In this document: in pieces, positions 49,345 through 58,600 of the stretch
Numbering within the stretch: position 1 is the stretch's first letter
Layout: each line of letters opens with the position of its first letter
Origin: Fennellomyces sp. T-0311
Lineage: Eukaryota; Mucoromycota; Mucoromycetes; Mucorales; Lichtheimiaceae
Direction of reading: 5' to 3'
NCBI GenBank assembly: GCA_025266875.1
Contig: JALLLT010000022.1
Location: 558,001-622,000, forward strand
DNA: 64,000 bases
The notes under the pieces: generated by a model
What the model was told of the DNA's origin: nothing
Databases searched by the model: none
The model's input: the letters and a program-made list of their open reading frames with translations, nothing else
Position numbers and translations under genes: made by a program

Positions 49345-50456
49345 GATCTGTATTAAAACTTTTAGCCGGTTTCCCAAAAGCGCGATTTAGAGTTATGGGA
49401 AGGGGCAACCTTTTACATTGCTCGGTGATTGGAAGGTGTGGCCGTTTGACAAGGTCATGCCGAATTGAATGGCATGCTGACTCTGTATTACAATGGATCT
49501 ATATCTCCGTCTTCCACATGTATCCTATATGTAGGGCATATAACTCGGTGCTATCGCATACCGTGACGTTTCGATGCCTTTGACAGCCTTGGTAGAAGGT
49601 GATGAGTTGTGCCTTTCTTGGCTGTCTACCTTTCCTATGACCCATCCAGCGGTTCGACGTGCTGTAGTATTTTTGTTCATTACAAAATGGCCAGATTAAA
49701 GTACTGCACTTTCTCATTTCCCTGGCAACTGTTACTTTAGGAATTCGAAATGTAATGGTCCATATAGATAGCTCGGTCCTATGGGTATCAAGCTTTCGTA
49801 AAACGACATTTGCCTGTCTTATTAACAGTGAATGGTTATACCAGCGCAACAAAAGTACCTTATCGATCATTGGTGTGATTATTTCCTTGTTCAAACAGTA
49901 CTGCCCTGCGCCGTTGGCTCGTGGCTAGTCATCTACAGTAATATCACCGGGTAAGAGTTCCGAGCACGAGAAAGATGATACTCAAGAAACCTTAGCTGAG
50001 TGATCTAGCCTTTGTGCCTTTCTGACCTTCAGTCAAAGTAGGCATAGGCCCTTTATTCGTTTCGTAGCTTGACAAGTCTTGCCACTGCAGTTGTAGGGAC
50101 AGCAAAAGGACATGGATGGCGGAAAGAAACAAATTTAGGTAATTTCGCACTCGCGTTACTACAGGTCGGTTGCGGTGTGGCTGGTTCGAGACCATGCATG
50201 GTATAATAAGCAAGCAAACAGGGTCCTGATCTCCGTGAATATCTGTCCATTTCTTTGACAACAGCTTGGTCCCCGCTTTCTGATCCATCAAAGACCTGCT
50301 CGAGTTTATATATAGAACGCAATCAAAAATAGCCTCCCAAAAATTATAAGAGGGCTGTGTCAATTGAGTAGCACAAAGAAAAATCGCGGCTTCGGCTATA
50401 AAATCGTGGAGGGTTCCCGCGTCCACAACCCTTCTTTTTTTTTTCCTTTAAAAGAG
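49345..50456. other. Intergenic, no supported gene
   Basis: About 1.1 kb. A 131-codon minus-strand frame at 49499-49894 and a 144-codon one at 49992-50426 have no recognisable domain and no splice partners. A poly-T stretch lies just before the glutaredoxin ATG. Confidence 0.45.
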
Positions 50457-51142
50457 ATGAGCTCATTACCTCGATCGATCCAGGATCTTGAAGCCAAAGA
50501 GCGTTACGGGTCTTCGCAGAGACACAGCCGGAGGGTTTCATTACGCGGTCGTGTGTTGTGCTGTGTTGGCATTCTTGTCATGGCAACAATTGCTCTTATG
50601 CTTCATTTTGGAGATGTTTCCAGGATAACTGCGTATAGTTTGCGCAAGGCAGGTTGGAGCGACCAAGGAGCCGCCATAGCAGCCATGGATGATGTACCGT
50701 TACCGGAACAACCACAATCGTTGGAGAAAGAGTTAGAGGGAATCATTCTGGAGCATCCACTGACCGTGTTTTCCAAGACATACTGCCCGTAAGTATAAAC
50801 GCTTGGTTGTTTTCTCTCTTTGCCCTTACACGAACCCCCAAAAGGTATTCTCGGAAAGCCAAGGAAATATTGAATGAGTACGATTTGAAAACGCCATATT
50901 TTGTGGTAGAGGTGGATTTGAGAGGTAGTTTATGCGGTTTTACTTTGGGATTTCAAGCTCATCCGGATAAATCATTAGAGGATGCTATGGATGTGAAACG
51001 GGTATTGGGTGAAAAGACGGGGCGTGACACATTCCCCAATGTGTTTGTCCATGGAACGAGCATCGGAGGAGCGAATGAATTGGGCCGCTTCCACCGATCC
51101 GGCAGACTCCGGGAGATCCTTGTGGAGAACAAGCTTTTGTGA
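50457..51142 (+). CDS. Membrane-anchored monothiol glutaredoxin (Grx6/7-like)
   Basis: Secretory-pathway glutaredoxin. After a charged cytosolic start (MSSLPRSIQDLEAKERYG) a single membrane segment (VLCCVGILVMATIALMLHF) anchors it as a type II protein. The thioredoxin fold begins at LTVFSKTYCP and continues after an intron (donor near 50789, acceptor CAAAAG at 50844) with YSRKAKEILNEYDL, making the active site CPYS as in yeast Grx7. TFPNVFVHGTSIGGANEL holds the cis-Pro loop and glutathione-binding GG. Between VVEVDLR and AHPDKS lies an 11-residue stretch, GSLCGFTLGFQ, which is absent from the usual fold and is bounded by GT...AG (33 bp); it is either an insertion or an extremely short intron. 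Confidence 0.9.
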
Positions 51143-51237
51143 TTGGTATTGTGTTGCAGTGTGAAACCAACCAAACTGTATATATTTCGAATAAAAGAAG
51201 AGACCGGGTTCCTTGGCACCGTCCGTCTCTTCCAGCT

Positions 51238-52374
51238 ATGTTTTCGCAACTGATATCTTCGCCCAAAGTGCTCGATATCGAATTACTTGAGCCCGTTGTC
51301 CATCTGCACGGCCGACGCGGCGATGCCGTCCTTCGAGGCACGGTGGGGATTACGCTTTCCAAACCCTACGTACTAAAGTCGCTTGTGCTCCTGTTTGAAG
51401 GCGAACAACGACTCGTACGCTCAGGCCAAAAGGTCACTCGACGATGCATTGCGCACCACAAATTAGTGATGTATCCTTCCACGCACGATGCACCATCCAT
51501 CTCGCTGCAGTCCGGCAAAAACCGGTTTGGTTTTGAAATGCAACTGCCACCCGGCCTTGCGGGCACCATCGAGTGCCACCGTATTCGTGTCGACTACAAA
51601 CTCACGGTATCTGCTGGATACCACCGCCTTGCTTCACCAGCGACCGTACAGAAACGTCAATTCACCAAACCCATCCAACTTGTCCGGCCCCCTTCTTCAT
51701 CCACCCTCAGTGTCCTGGTCAACGGCGAAAATATCGAATCGTGCGTAGACTCGCAGAAACAACACTCCCGCTGGTGTCAGTACAATATCACCATCGATCA
51801 GCGGGCGGTCGTGATGGGCCAAACGTTGCCTGTTACGTTGAGAATCGCGCCGCATCTCGAAGGTTTGCGTCTGGAACATATTTATACCCAACTTGTTGAG
51901 CGACGTCATATCCGCAATGTCAGCGGAAAGTGGGAGACCGATCGATCGGACCATATGCTGTTGCCGGTGGACAAGTCGGCGTTTGTCCCTGGCAGAGCGC
52001 AGTCGCTGCGTGAACCGTGGCAGGGTACGGTGTCGTATCACATTGCTTCGGTGATGGAAGGTGGATTGGTGCGCACGTGCAAACGCGAGAGCCCAGACTA
52101 TTACATTGATCACAGCATCATTGTGTCGTTTGTGGTCAGCTTCCCCGTGTTGGGCAGACACCGCGAAGTGCGGCGGTTCACAAAGACCATTGTGTTTGAA
52201 TCCGATATTGATATACTCGACCCGCTGTGTTGCACCAAGATATCCAGCCAGCATAACTGTCTACATGCATTGCCTCCCTATATCGAGCAAGAGGCGTCGC
52301 CGTCCGTTCCACATAACCATTTCCTGTCGCCACCCGCGACCCCGCCGCCCTATGACGATATCTGTGCTTCATAG
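51238..52374 (+). CDS. Alpha-arrestin (Rsp5/NEDD4 adaptor)
   Basis: Single-exon, 378-aa protein with arrestin N domain (VLDIELLEPVVHLHGRRGDA, LKSLVLLFEGEQRL, FGFEMQLPPGLAGTIEC, VDYKLTVSA) and C domain (YNITIDQRAVVMGQTLPVTL). The tail carries a PPPY motif at residues about 371-374 (TPPPYDDICAS) and LPPY upstream, the kind of sites bound by WW domains of Rsp5-type ubiquitin ligases. It likely steers nutrient transporters to endocytosis. The ATG at 51238 is the first within the arrestin fold. Its stop overlaps the FANCL stop on the other strand. Confidence 0.92.
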   Translation: MFSQLISSPKVLDIELLEPVVHLHGRRGDAVLRGTVGITLSKPYVLKSLVLLFEGEQRLVRSGQKVTRRCIAHHKLVMYPSTHDAPSISLQSGKNRFGFEMQLPPGLAGTIECHRIRVDYKLTVSAGYHRLASPATVQKRQFTKPIQLVRPPSSSTLSVLVNGENIESCVDSQKQHSRWCQYNITIDQRAVVMGQTLPVTLRIAPHLEGLRLEHIYTQLVERRHIRNVSGKWETDRSDHMLLPVDKSAFVPGRAQSLREPWQGTVSYHIASVMEGGLVRTCKRESPDYYIDHSIIVSFVVSFPVLGRHREVRRFTKTIVFESDIDILDPLCCTKISSQHNCLHALPPYIEQEASPSVPHNHFLSPPATPPPYDDICAS

Positions 52375-53682
52375 AACAGCTTCGGTAGTGATTTTCTGGA
52401 TATCCCACTTGGTATGAGCATAAGTTACCATTACACTTGTATTACATGTTACCTCGTTACAATACGGACACTTTCCAAAAAGAACATTGAAACTTCGTGT
52501 TGTTGCTGGGTTTGAGCGCAGCCACTATGCATTCACACCGTTAGCTGACCCTCTGCCGCCTATAGCGCTTGAATTCACATATACCTCGTAAATACACGTG
52601 GGATGAAACCCGCGGTTGCATTGATCGTTTGTGCAAATAACATCGGGAGTCAGCATGCCCATGGTCGGATGCTGGAGCTTGTATGAGTAGCAAATGGCGC
52701 ACTCAACGTCAGCAGACGTATCCATTGGGTCATGCTTGTCAATCTTAGCCATCAGCCGGTCACCAAGGATACGACGCAAATTTTGATACGGCGACTCGGT
52801 CTTGTTCCACCGATGGGCGTCCCACAAACGATGCAAGGCTTCAATATGTTTCTCGCTGCCAAAGAACCGTTTGGTTCTGAAACCTGCGCGGGGCTGTTTT
52901 GGGTACACCTCAAAGTGCAGCGAACAGTGGTTCGTCAGTGCGATTCGACGGCATGGATCCTTGCCGCTGGGTTGGTCCGGGTCGAGCACCCGTGTGTGGG
53001 TATCCAATTCATCCATGCATGCAAAGTAATCGCGGTACATTTCAAAGAGCTGCGTGTGGTGTTTGACCGCACTGCGCAGCGATGCAAACTTTGGTTCGTG
53101 TTCTTGTTTTGGTCCATCGGAGACGATTGTGGGTGGTAGAACTGGGTAGTTTGATGGAATATGCGCTTGTATGGTATGCACATGGCCGTTGTCAGTCAGC
53201 TGGAAGGTGATCTCGTTCATGTCTTTGCTCATGTCAGATATCAAGTGAAACCCGATTTCCTTAAGCTCATCCATGATGATTTTGTATCGTTTGACGCTGA
53301 TATGGCTTTTCGCTTCAACTGACTCGTTTTCTTCCTGCTTGGAACGTTAGCTCATCAGCGTCGTCTAGACCATATCCGCATACCAGTATGCCTTTGAGTT
53401 CGGAAAGAAGTAGCGTGATATCATCGTACTGGCTGAGACGATCCAAGTTGTTGATTCCTTGGAGTTTGTGCCTCAGTTCGGGGCTACCATAGATACAAGG
53501 TGCTTGCCCCTCTTGAGCCAAATGAACCTCCACCAAATATTCATTGCTCTATACAATTGTGAATGCCCGGCATTCAAAGACAATTGGCCGTTTCATTGGC
53601 TTACATGAACTGGTAGGAATCCACGAAACACTTTTCCTTCTCCATCCACCGGGGTGATGAGTGGAAAACGACGCAAGGCCAT
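52369..53682 (-). CDS. FANCL: FANCL-type E3 ubiquitin ligase (Fanconi anaemia pathway)
   Basis: RING E3 that monoubiquitinates FANCD2/FANCI during crosslink repair. Start at 53682 (MALRRFPLITPVDGEGKVFR) matches the N-terminal ELF region of FANCL. Then come SNEYLVEVHLAQ, a central URD/RWD domain (MDELKEIGFHLISDMSKDMN, IQAHIPSNYPVLPPTI, ACMDELDTHTRVLDPDQPSG, CRRIALTNHCSLHFEVYP, LWDAHRWNKTESPYQNLRRI) and a C-terminal RING: ECAICYSYKL, VICTNDQCNRGFHPTCIYE. Two further short exons complete it: WLRSNPATTRSFNVLFGKCP with YCNE, then KITTEAVL, matching the human YEWL...FGECPYCSKPI end. The protein shares a short divergent promoter with the SANT gene. Confidence 0.93.
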
Positions 53683-53705
53683 TGTCGAATAAAACAGAAA
53701 AAGAG

Positions 53706-53711
53706 ACGCGT
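53706..53711. promoter_or_regulatory. MCB-like ACGCGT between FANCL and the SANT gene
   Basis: ACGCGT 24 bp upstream of the FANCL ATG and 89 bp upstream of the SANT gene ATG; CGCGA and CGCG variants follow at 53723-53736. Suggests G1/S control; inferred. Confidence 0.4.
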
Positions 53712-53799
53712 TGGAATTTTGTCGCGAGAATTCGCGTTTTAATAACGTGACGAGTTTCACTTTTCAACGTTTCCTTTCTTTAATCGATTATATACCAAA

Positions 53800-54754
53800 A
53801 TGGCGAACAATGCTGAAAACAAGCCTAGAAGTATGACAGCCGGTGCACGCAATGTGCTGCGGTCCAATGACTCTGCTAGTCTTTGGAATTGTACTCTGTC
53901 ACCAGGTAAAGTTGGAAAACACAATGCAAACAGGCCGTTTTTGATGCTTACAGTTACTCAGGCTGGACACAGGATGAATCCGAAATTTTACGCAAAGCAC
54001 TTATTAAATTCGGCATTGGCAATTGGGCAAAGATTATTGAGAGTGGCTGCTTACCGGGTAAAACCAATGCACAAATGAATCTCCAGTTGCAACGATTACT
54101 AGGGCAACAAAGTACCGCCGGTAAGTGGGATCCTCCAGTTTTGTTCTCTATCGGCATAAACCAACTCCACGATAGAGTTCGCTGGCTTGCATATTGATCC
54201 AAAGGTCATTGGCGAACGCAACTCAAAAATCCAGGGTCCTCATATTAAGCGAAAAAACAACTGCATTGTCAACACGGGCGGTGAGTTCGATTTGTGTGCG
54301 AATGATTCTGGATGGCTGACACGGGATGAACAGGCAAACTATCGCGCGAAGAGCTTCGACAACGTGTCCTGAAAAACAAAGAAATGTATGTCATTTCTGG
54401 TTCGCGTAAATGTCATTTTCTCACCCATGCCCTTAGGTTTGAACTGGACGTGTCAGAATGGAAGGATATTGAACTGCCCAAAACTGAAGATGTAATTCCA
54501 CCGAGAAGGTTATCTGTATGGAGTTTAATTCCTCTTTTTTTTTCTTTTTGGTTATAGCCCGTGTTATTATTGGAAGCAAAGAAAGAGGAGCTGCGACATT
54601 TGAAGCAGCAGTTGGAAAAGGTACAGGCACGAATCGCTCAAATGCGAAGACTGCAACCTGCGCGCGTGGAGAAACTGCAGGTAAGGGCGGATGAGTGATG
54701 GCTATTTGTGTTACTGATGTCTGCTTATAGGAAGTGGTTAAAAATGAAGCATAG
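53800..54754 (+). CDS. SANT/Myb-domain protein
   Basis: Nuclear-type protein with one SANT/Myb repeat near residues 37-90 (WTQDESEILRKALIKFGIGN, WAKIIESGCLPGKTNAQMN). After introns come FAGLHIDPKVIGERNSKIQG, HIKRKNNCIVNTGG, KLSREELRQRVLKNKEM, FELDVSEWKDIELPKTED and a C-terminal coiled coil (LEAKKEELRHLKQQLEKVQA, RIAQMRRLQPARVEKLQEVV). Six or so exons with GT-AG borders; exon 1 is 53800-53905 and the stop is at 54752-54754. The IDPKVIGERNSK block looks conserved but I cannot name the family. Role in chromatin or transcription is inferred from the SANT repeat. Confidence 0.75.
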
Positions 54755-55149
54755 CAGAAAGCGCATACGTAATAAACTCGTTTTTTTCTCCACATGCATC
54801 GTTTGTAACAAAATAGAATGGCAAAATCCTAGAAACACTCGGATAGGGATTGCGAATCAAAGCGATAGCTTTAGCATGAACGATAACACATTTGCCCATT
54901 TTGGTTTTTGACTTTCAAGGCTTTATCATGCAATGCCAAACTGTTGAATACAGTATCTTTTCTTTGGACGTTTCTACCTTAATATGCTATACTTAATACA
55001 GGCGTCGTCAGGGGTCTTTTGATCGCGAGCAATGTTCCATGCTGCATACATACATATACGCCAATGTTCCTGAAGGGGGCGATTATGACGATCAAAAGGA
55101 ATATAAATAAAGGCATGTTTGAAAAAACTCTTCTACTCATCACAACACT
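54755..55149. other. Intergenic; promoter of the secreted protein
   Basis: Near the right edge TATAAATA lies at 55102-55109, 41 bp before the ATG at 55150, a plausible TATA box. No other feature. Confidence 0.5.
55102..55109 (+). promoter_or_regulatory. TATA box of the small secreted protein gene
   Basis: TATAAATA 41 bp upstream of the ATG, in an otherwise AT-moderate stretch. Consistent with a regulated, strongly expressed gene. Confidence 0.5.
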
Positions 55150-55401
55150 ATGATCAAGGCCACTCTCATCCTGCTATTTCTTGTCTTTGCGATAACCACT
55201 ATCGGTGCCGATGTCAAAGCTCTGGATGCCGAATGCTTTGCTATCCGTTATGTAACAAAGCGTGGATGCTGTCAGTCGTACCGAACCAACCCATGCAGTC
55301 CATCCCATCAAATGTGTGGCGCTACAACCCAGGCCGATGTTCAAAAGTATCTCAAGTGTTGCGCTCCCAAAGGCATCAAAAGTGCACTCGACTGCTTTTG
55401 A
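55150..55401 (+). CDS. Small secreted cysteine-rich protein, 83 aa
   Basis: Intronless. A clear signal peptide (MIKATLILLFLVFAITTIGA) precedes a mature part of about 63 residues with eight cysteines (AEC, GCC, NPC, QMC, KCC, LDC), enough for four disulphides. No family recognised; size, secretion signal and Cys content resemble fungal small secreted proteins in general. A function (surface, antimicrobial or host-related) cannot be read from the sequence. It converges on the Fanzor gene, and its 3' end is only 163 bp from the conserved Fanzor tail. Confidence 0.78.
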   Translation: MIKATLILLFLVFAITTIGADVKALDAECFAIRYVTKRGCCQSYRTNPCSPSHQMCGATTQADVQKYLKCCAPKGIKSALDCF

Positions 55402-55564
55402 TTGACGATACATCGAATGTCTTTGTCTTATCAAAGCTGAGGACGCGTTTGTGGTGATCCAATGTATGCTAATAAAGAATAGGGATGGCATATCTTGTTG
55501 AGTGTGTGAGATGGTCCTTGTCAATTGTCATGGAGATCAAGACGCGTGCCAATTTGAAAAGGCG

Positions 55565-55626
55565 CGTAAAAAATCAGACGTTCTATACTACTTTAAATCC
55601 ACCGTCACGGGGGAGACAAAAAGCAC
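55565..55626 (-). ncRNA. Candidate guide-RNA / right-end region of the Fanzor element
   Basis: The 62 bp after the Fanzor stop match the decayed copy at 7268-7319: GGT(A/G)CTTTT, TCCCCCG, TGACG, then identical AGAACGTCTGATTTTTTACG, after which the copies stop matching. In TnpB and Fanzor systems the guide RNA overlaps the 3' end of the gene and ends at the right boundary of the element. The conserved T6 (complement of 55568-55573) could also serve as a Pol III stop. Guide function is inferred; only the sequence conservation is seen. Confidence 0.5.
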
Positions 55627-58600
55627 CTAGCGCTGGTGTTCCGTCAATCGCTCCATGGAGGCAGCGAGTTGGAATGTTTGGTCGTGGGAGCGGGAGAAGG
55701 GTGGGATGGGTGAATTATTGTGAGATACAGCTTTCGAAAGGCCACTGACAGCGATGTTGAATGCTGCTGCTGCATCACGGTTGAAAGTATTCGCATGGTG
55801 GAGAGGACAGTCCGGATTCGTGCACCTGATGGCGCCGTTAGCTGTCTTGAGCTTTCCATCCACTCGGTACTTCTGCAGTTTTGTCGGTGCATGGCATTCA
55901 GGGCATGTCTTGGACGATCGATATTCGTTGGTGACGATGACGGTATCTTGCTTGCATGACTCGAGAGCCTGTCTCAGTTTTGCGTTCGCGCCTCTAGCAT
56001 GCTTCTTGATGCGACTGTTGACTGCATGATATGCGCCATAGAAAGCCAGTGTTGCTATCGATTGCTGAACGCGCCAAGATGTTGCAAGCTTTCGATGCAG
56101 GATAGAGTGACGGATCTCCCTCGTCCTTGACTCTTTATTCCTCCTGTTGCCGTCGTCCTTTTCCTTGTCGCGTTCGCGTCGATTTGTATGCTTTGTTTCG
56201 AACGTCGCAGCCTTTTTTATTGACGATGTATATTTTTTCGCTTTCGGTGGGCGTGTTGTCTGTTGCGGCGGTTGCTGCTCAGGTGATGGTGGTGAGGTGT
56301 ACCTTCGCACAACGCTCATCACGGCGTCAAAGGTGGTGGTAACCGCGGTTGCCGCGACAACTATCCCTGGATCGATCCCAATGACACCCAGCGGTTTCTG
56401 GCTGTTGAAGCTGTCAATGATCGTCTTCTGGATACGTTTCTATAAACACAGTGATAAGCATACATATAACGCGCCTTTGATCCAAGCGCTCTACCTGTTC
56501 TATTGTTTCTTGAGGCCGATCTGTTTTGTTCGATTTTAATGCTTGCATCCGAAACAGCTCGGCACGCAAATCCGCCAACTTCCTTTGCTTCAATGAGATG
56601 TCCTTTTCAAATTCCCGGACAGTTCTTCGCACCGCCCATAGCTTCGTGTAAACACCACGATCCCAATCCTTCTTCCCCTTGTTCTTTTTCCCGTTCCGGA
56701 ATGTACGACCTAGGTCTGCACGCTCGATCTCGTACTTATTGCACTTCTTGCGTACCGATGTGAGCTCGGTCTGTAGCTCCTTGACCTGTTTCTCCTTCTC
56801 TTCCAGAAGTTGTTGGTTGAGGTTTTGGTCGATGTTAGCCCTTTTCGACCCAGATTCCGCTGCTGAAGGGTGCGGCCTTTTCTGCCTGGCTGCCTTGATC
56901 GCCTTCTTCTTTTTTCGCTTTCGAGCCTTCCTGGCCTTTCCTTTGCCAGCCATTCCCTTACCAGCCTTGTTCTTTGCTGTGGAGAGCGTCACAACAGCCC
57001 TACCCTTTCCTTTGCGAACAGGAAGCACTTCCTCCGCACTGGAATCGGAGGAGCTAGATTCTTCATTTTGATCGGCGGACTGGACGCTGCTTGCTTCTTT
57101 CTTTGCTTGACTGGTATCGTTTGGGTCAGCGATCTTGTGACCACGACCAAGCACCCGGACCTGATACTTGTTAACATAGGTCAAACGGTGCTTGAAGACA
57201 AGGTTCTTGGTTTTGAGAGCTTGTGTTATCTTCGGTAAGCGGAAAAAAGCACCGAAAACGTCATCGCGCCTCTCTGGCAGGCCCGCCTCTCGTTTGCTGG
57301 TGACTTTCCCCTTGGCGTTGGTAGATGGGATCGTGTAAGTACCGGAGAATAATGTGTAAAGCACATCTGCTCCAATATGGATGGAGTGGTCTTTGTAGTC
57401 GACGTCTGGGACGATCGCCCAGCTATTCTGTTGTGGGACCACCAATTTAACGACAGCGTTTGTGATATAAGCCAGAAGGACGCATTCATGCACTGACAGA
57501 ACATCCGCTTCGTCGTCATCGTCGTCTTCCGCGCTATCGTCTTGATCTGGTTCGGGGTGGTAGTATGGTCGAACTGCGTTGGCGATTTCGGCAGCAGCCT
57601 GGCACTGCTTATCTGTTAGGTCGCTCCCCTTGTAGGCTGCATCGCAAATTGCTCTGGCAGACACCTGCTTGGAGGTGGTGGACAGGACTCGTTTGATAAT
57701 GGCTACCAGTGCTCGAACTTGACGGGTGGTAACTTCTTTTTCTTGGGCATCTACGCCAGACTCTTCCACTTCTTCCTCGTCGGCGTCGTTGGTCTTTGTA
57801 CTAATCGGATTGTCCTTGTCAAGATTCTTAGAAAGAGTGTGATCCTGTTTGTGCTTTTCTTTTTTCTCGGCTTCCTCTTTGTTACTAAGAGCTTTTGATG
57901 AACGAGACAGCTTGTCAAGCTTTTAGAATAACTCTGTTAGTGCGAAAGGTAAGCACACAAAAATTCTGTCGATTTACCTTCGCGACCCAGTTGTTTAGCT
58001 TTTCGAATAACATTTCGATCACAGCATCATCTCTTCCTCGAACAATCGAATTCTCAAGCTCTTTCCGGTGGTAATCTGCCTTACTCTTAGCATGTGCTAT
58101 GCTGATATGCCGATCCACGAGATTGCTGGCGTCTGTCTCCTCCTTTTTTCTCTTCTCAGCTGCAATCCGTGCGAGATAACGACGGACGCGATCTGGAGCG
58201 AGCCTCAGCCGAATGAGAGCAGTTGTTAGGACTCGGAGATCCCTGTCGTGGCGCTTCCGCGACCAGAGGTTGTGTGCAGCAGTCTTGAACTCCCGCAGAG
58301 CATTGTTCATGGCACCGTTGAAGGCAAAGTCATCCTGCTTGGTGACAGCACCAGTATCCTCGGTCGCCTTGCGCGATTCATGAAAAACAAATGATTCCAT
58401 CTTTTCGTTCACGCTTGAACCGACGCACCCTAAGCATAAAACATAACACGTTAATTGATGGAAACGGAAAGTGCACACTGCGGTGACGTACCTGACAGTA
58501 TGTTCGAGAAATGTTCAAACTGATACACGCGGGCATCTTCCAACTTGTCCAGATCTGGTGGTATAGGTGACACATGGACAGCCGTTCTCGCCTCTGGTCC

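Noticed and set aside
49499..50426. Minus-strand frames of 131 and 144 codons between IMP1 and the glutaredoxin
   Set aside because: No motifs, no splice structure; the second runs across the glutaredoxin promoter.
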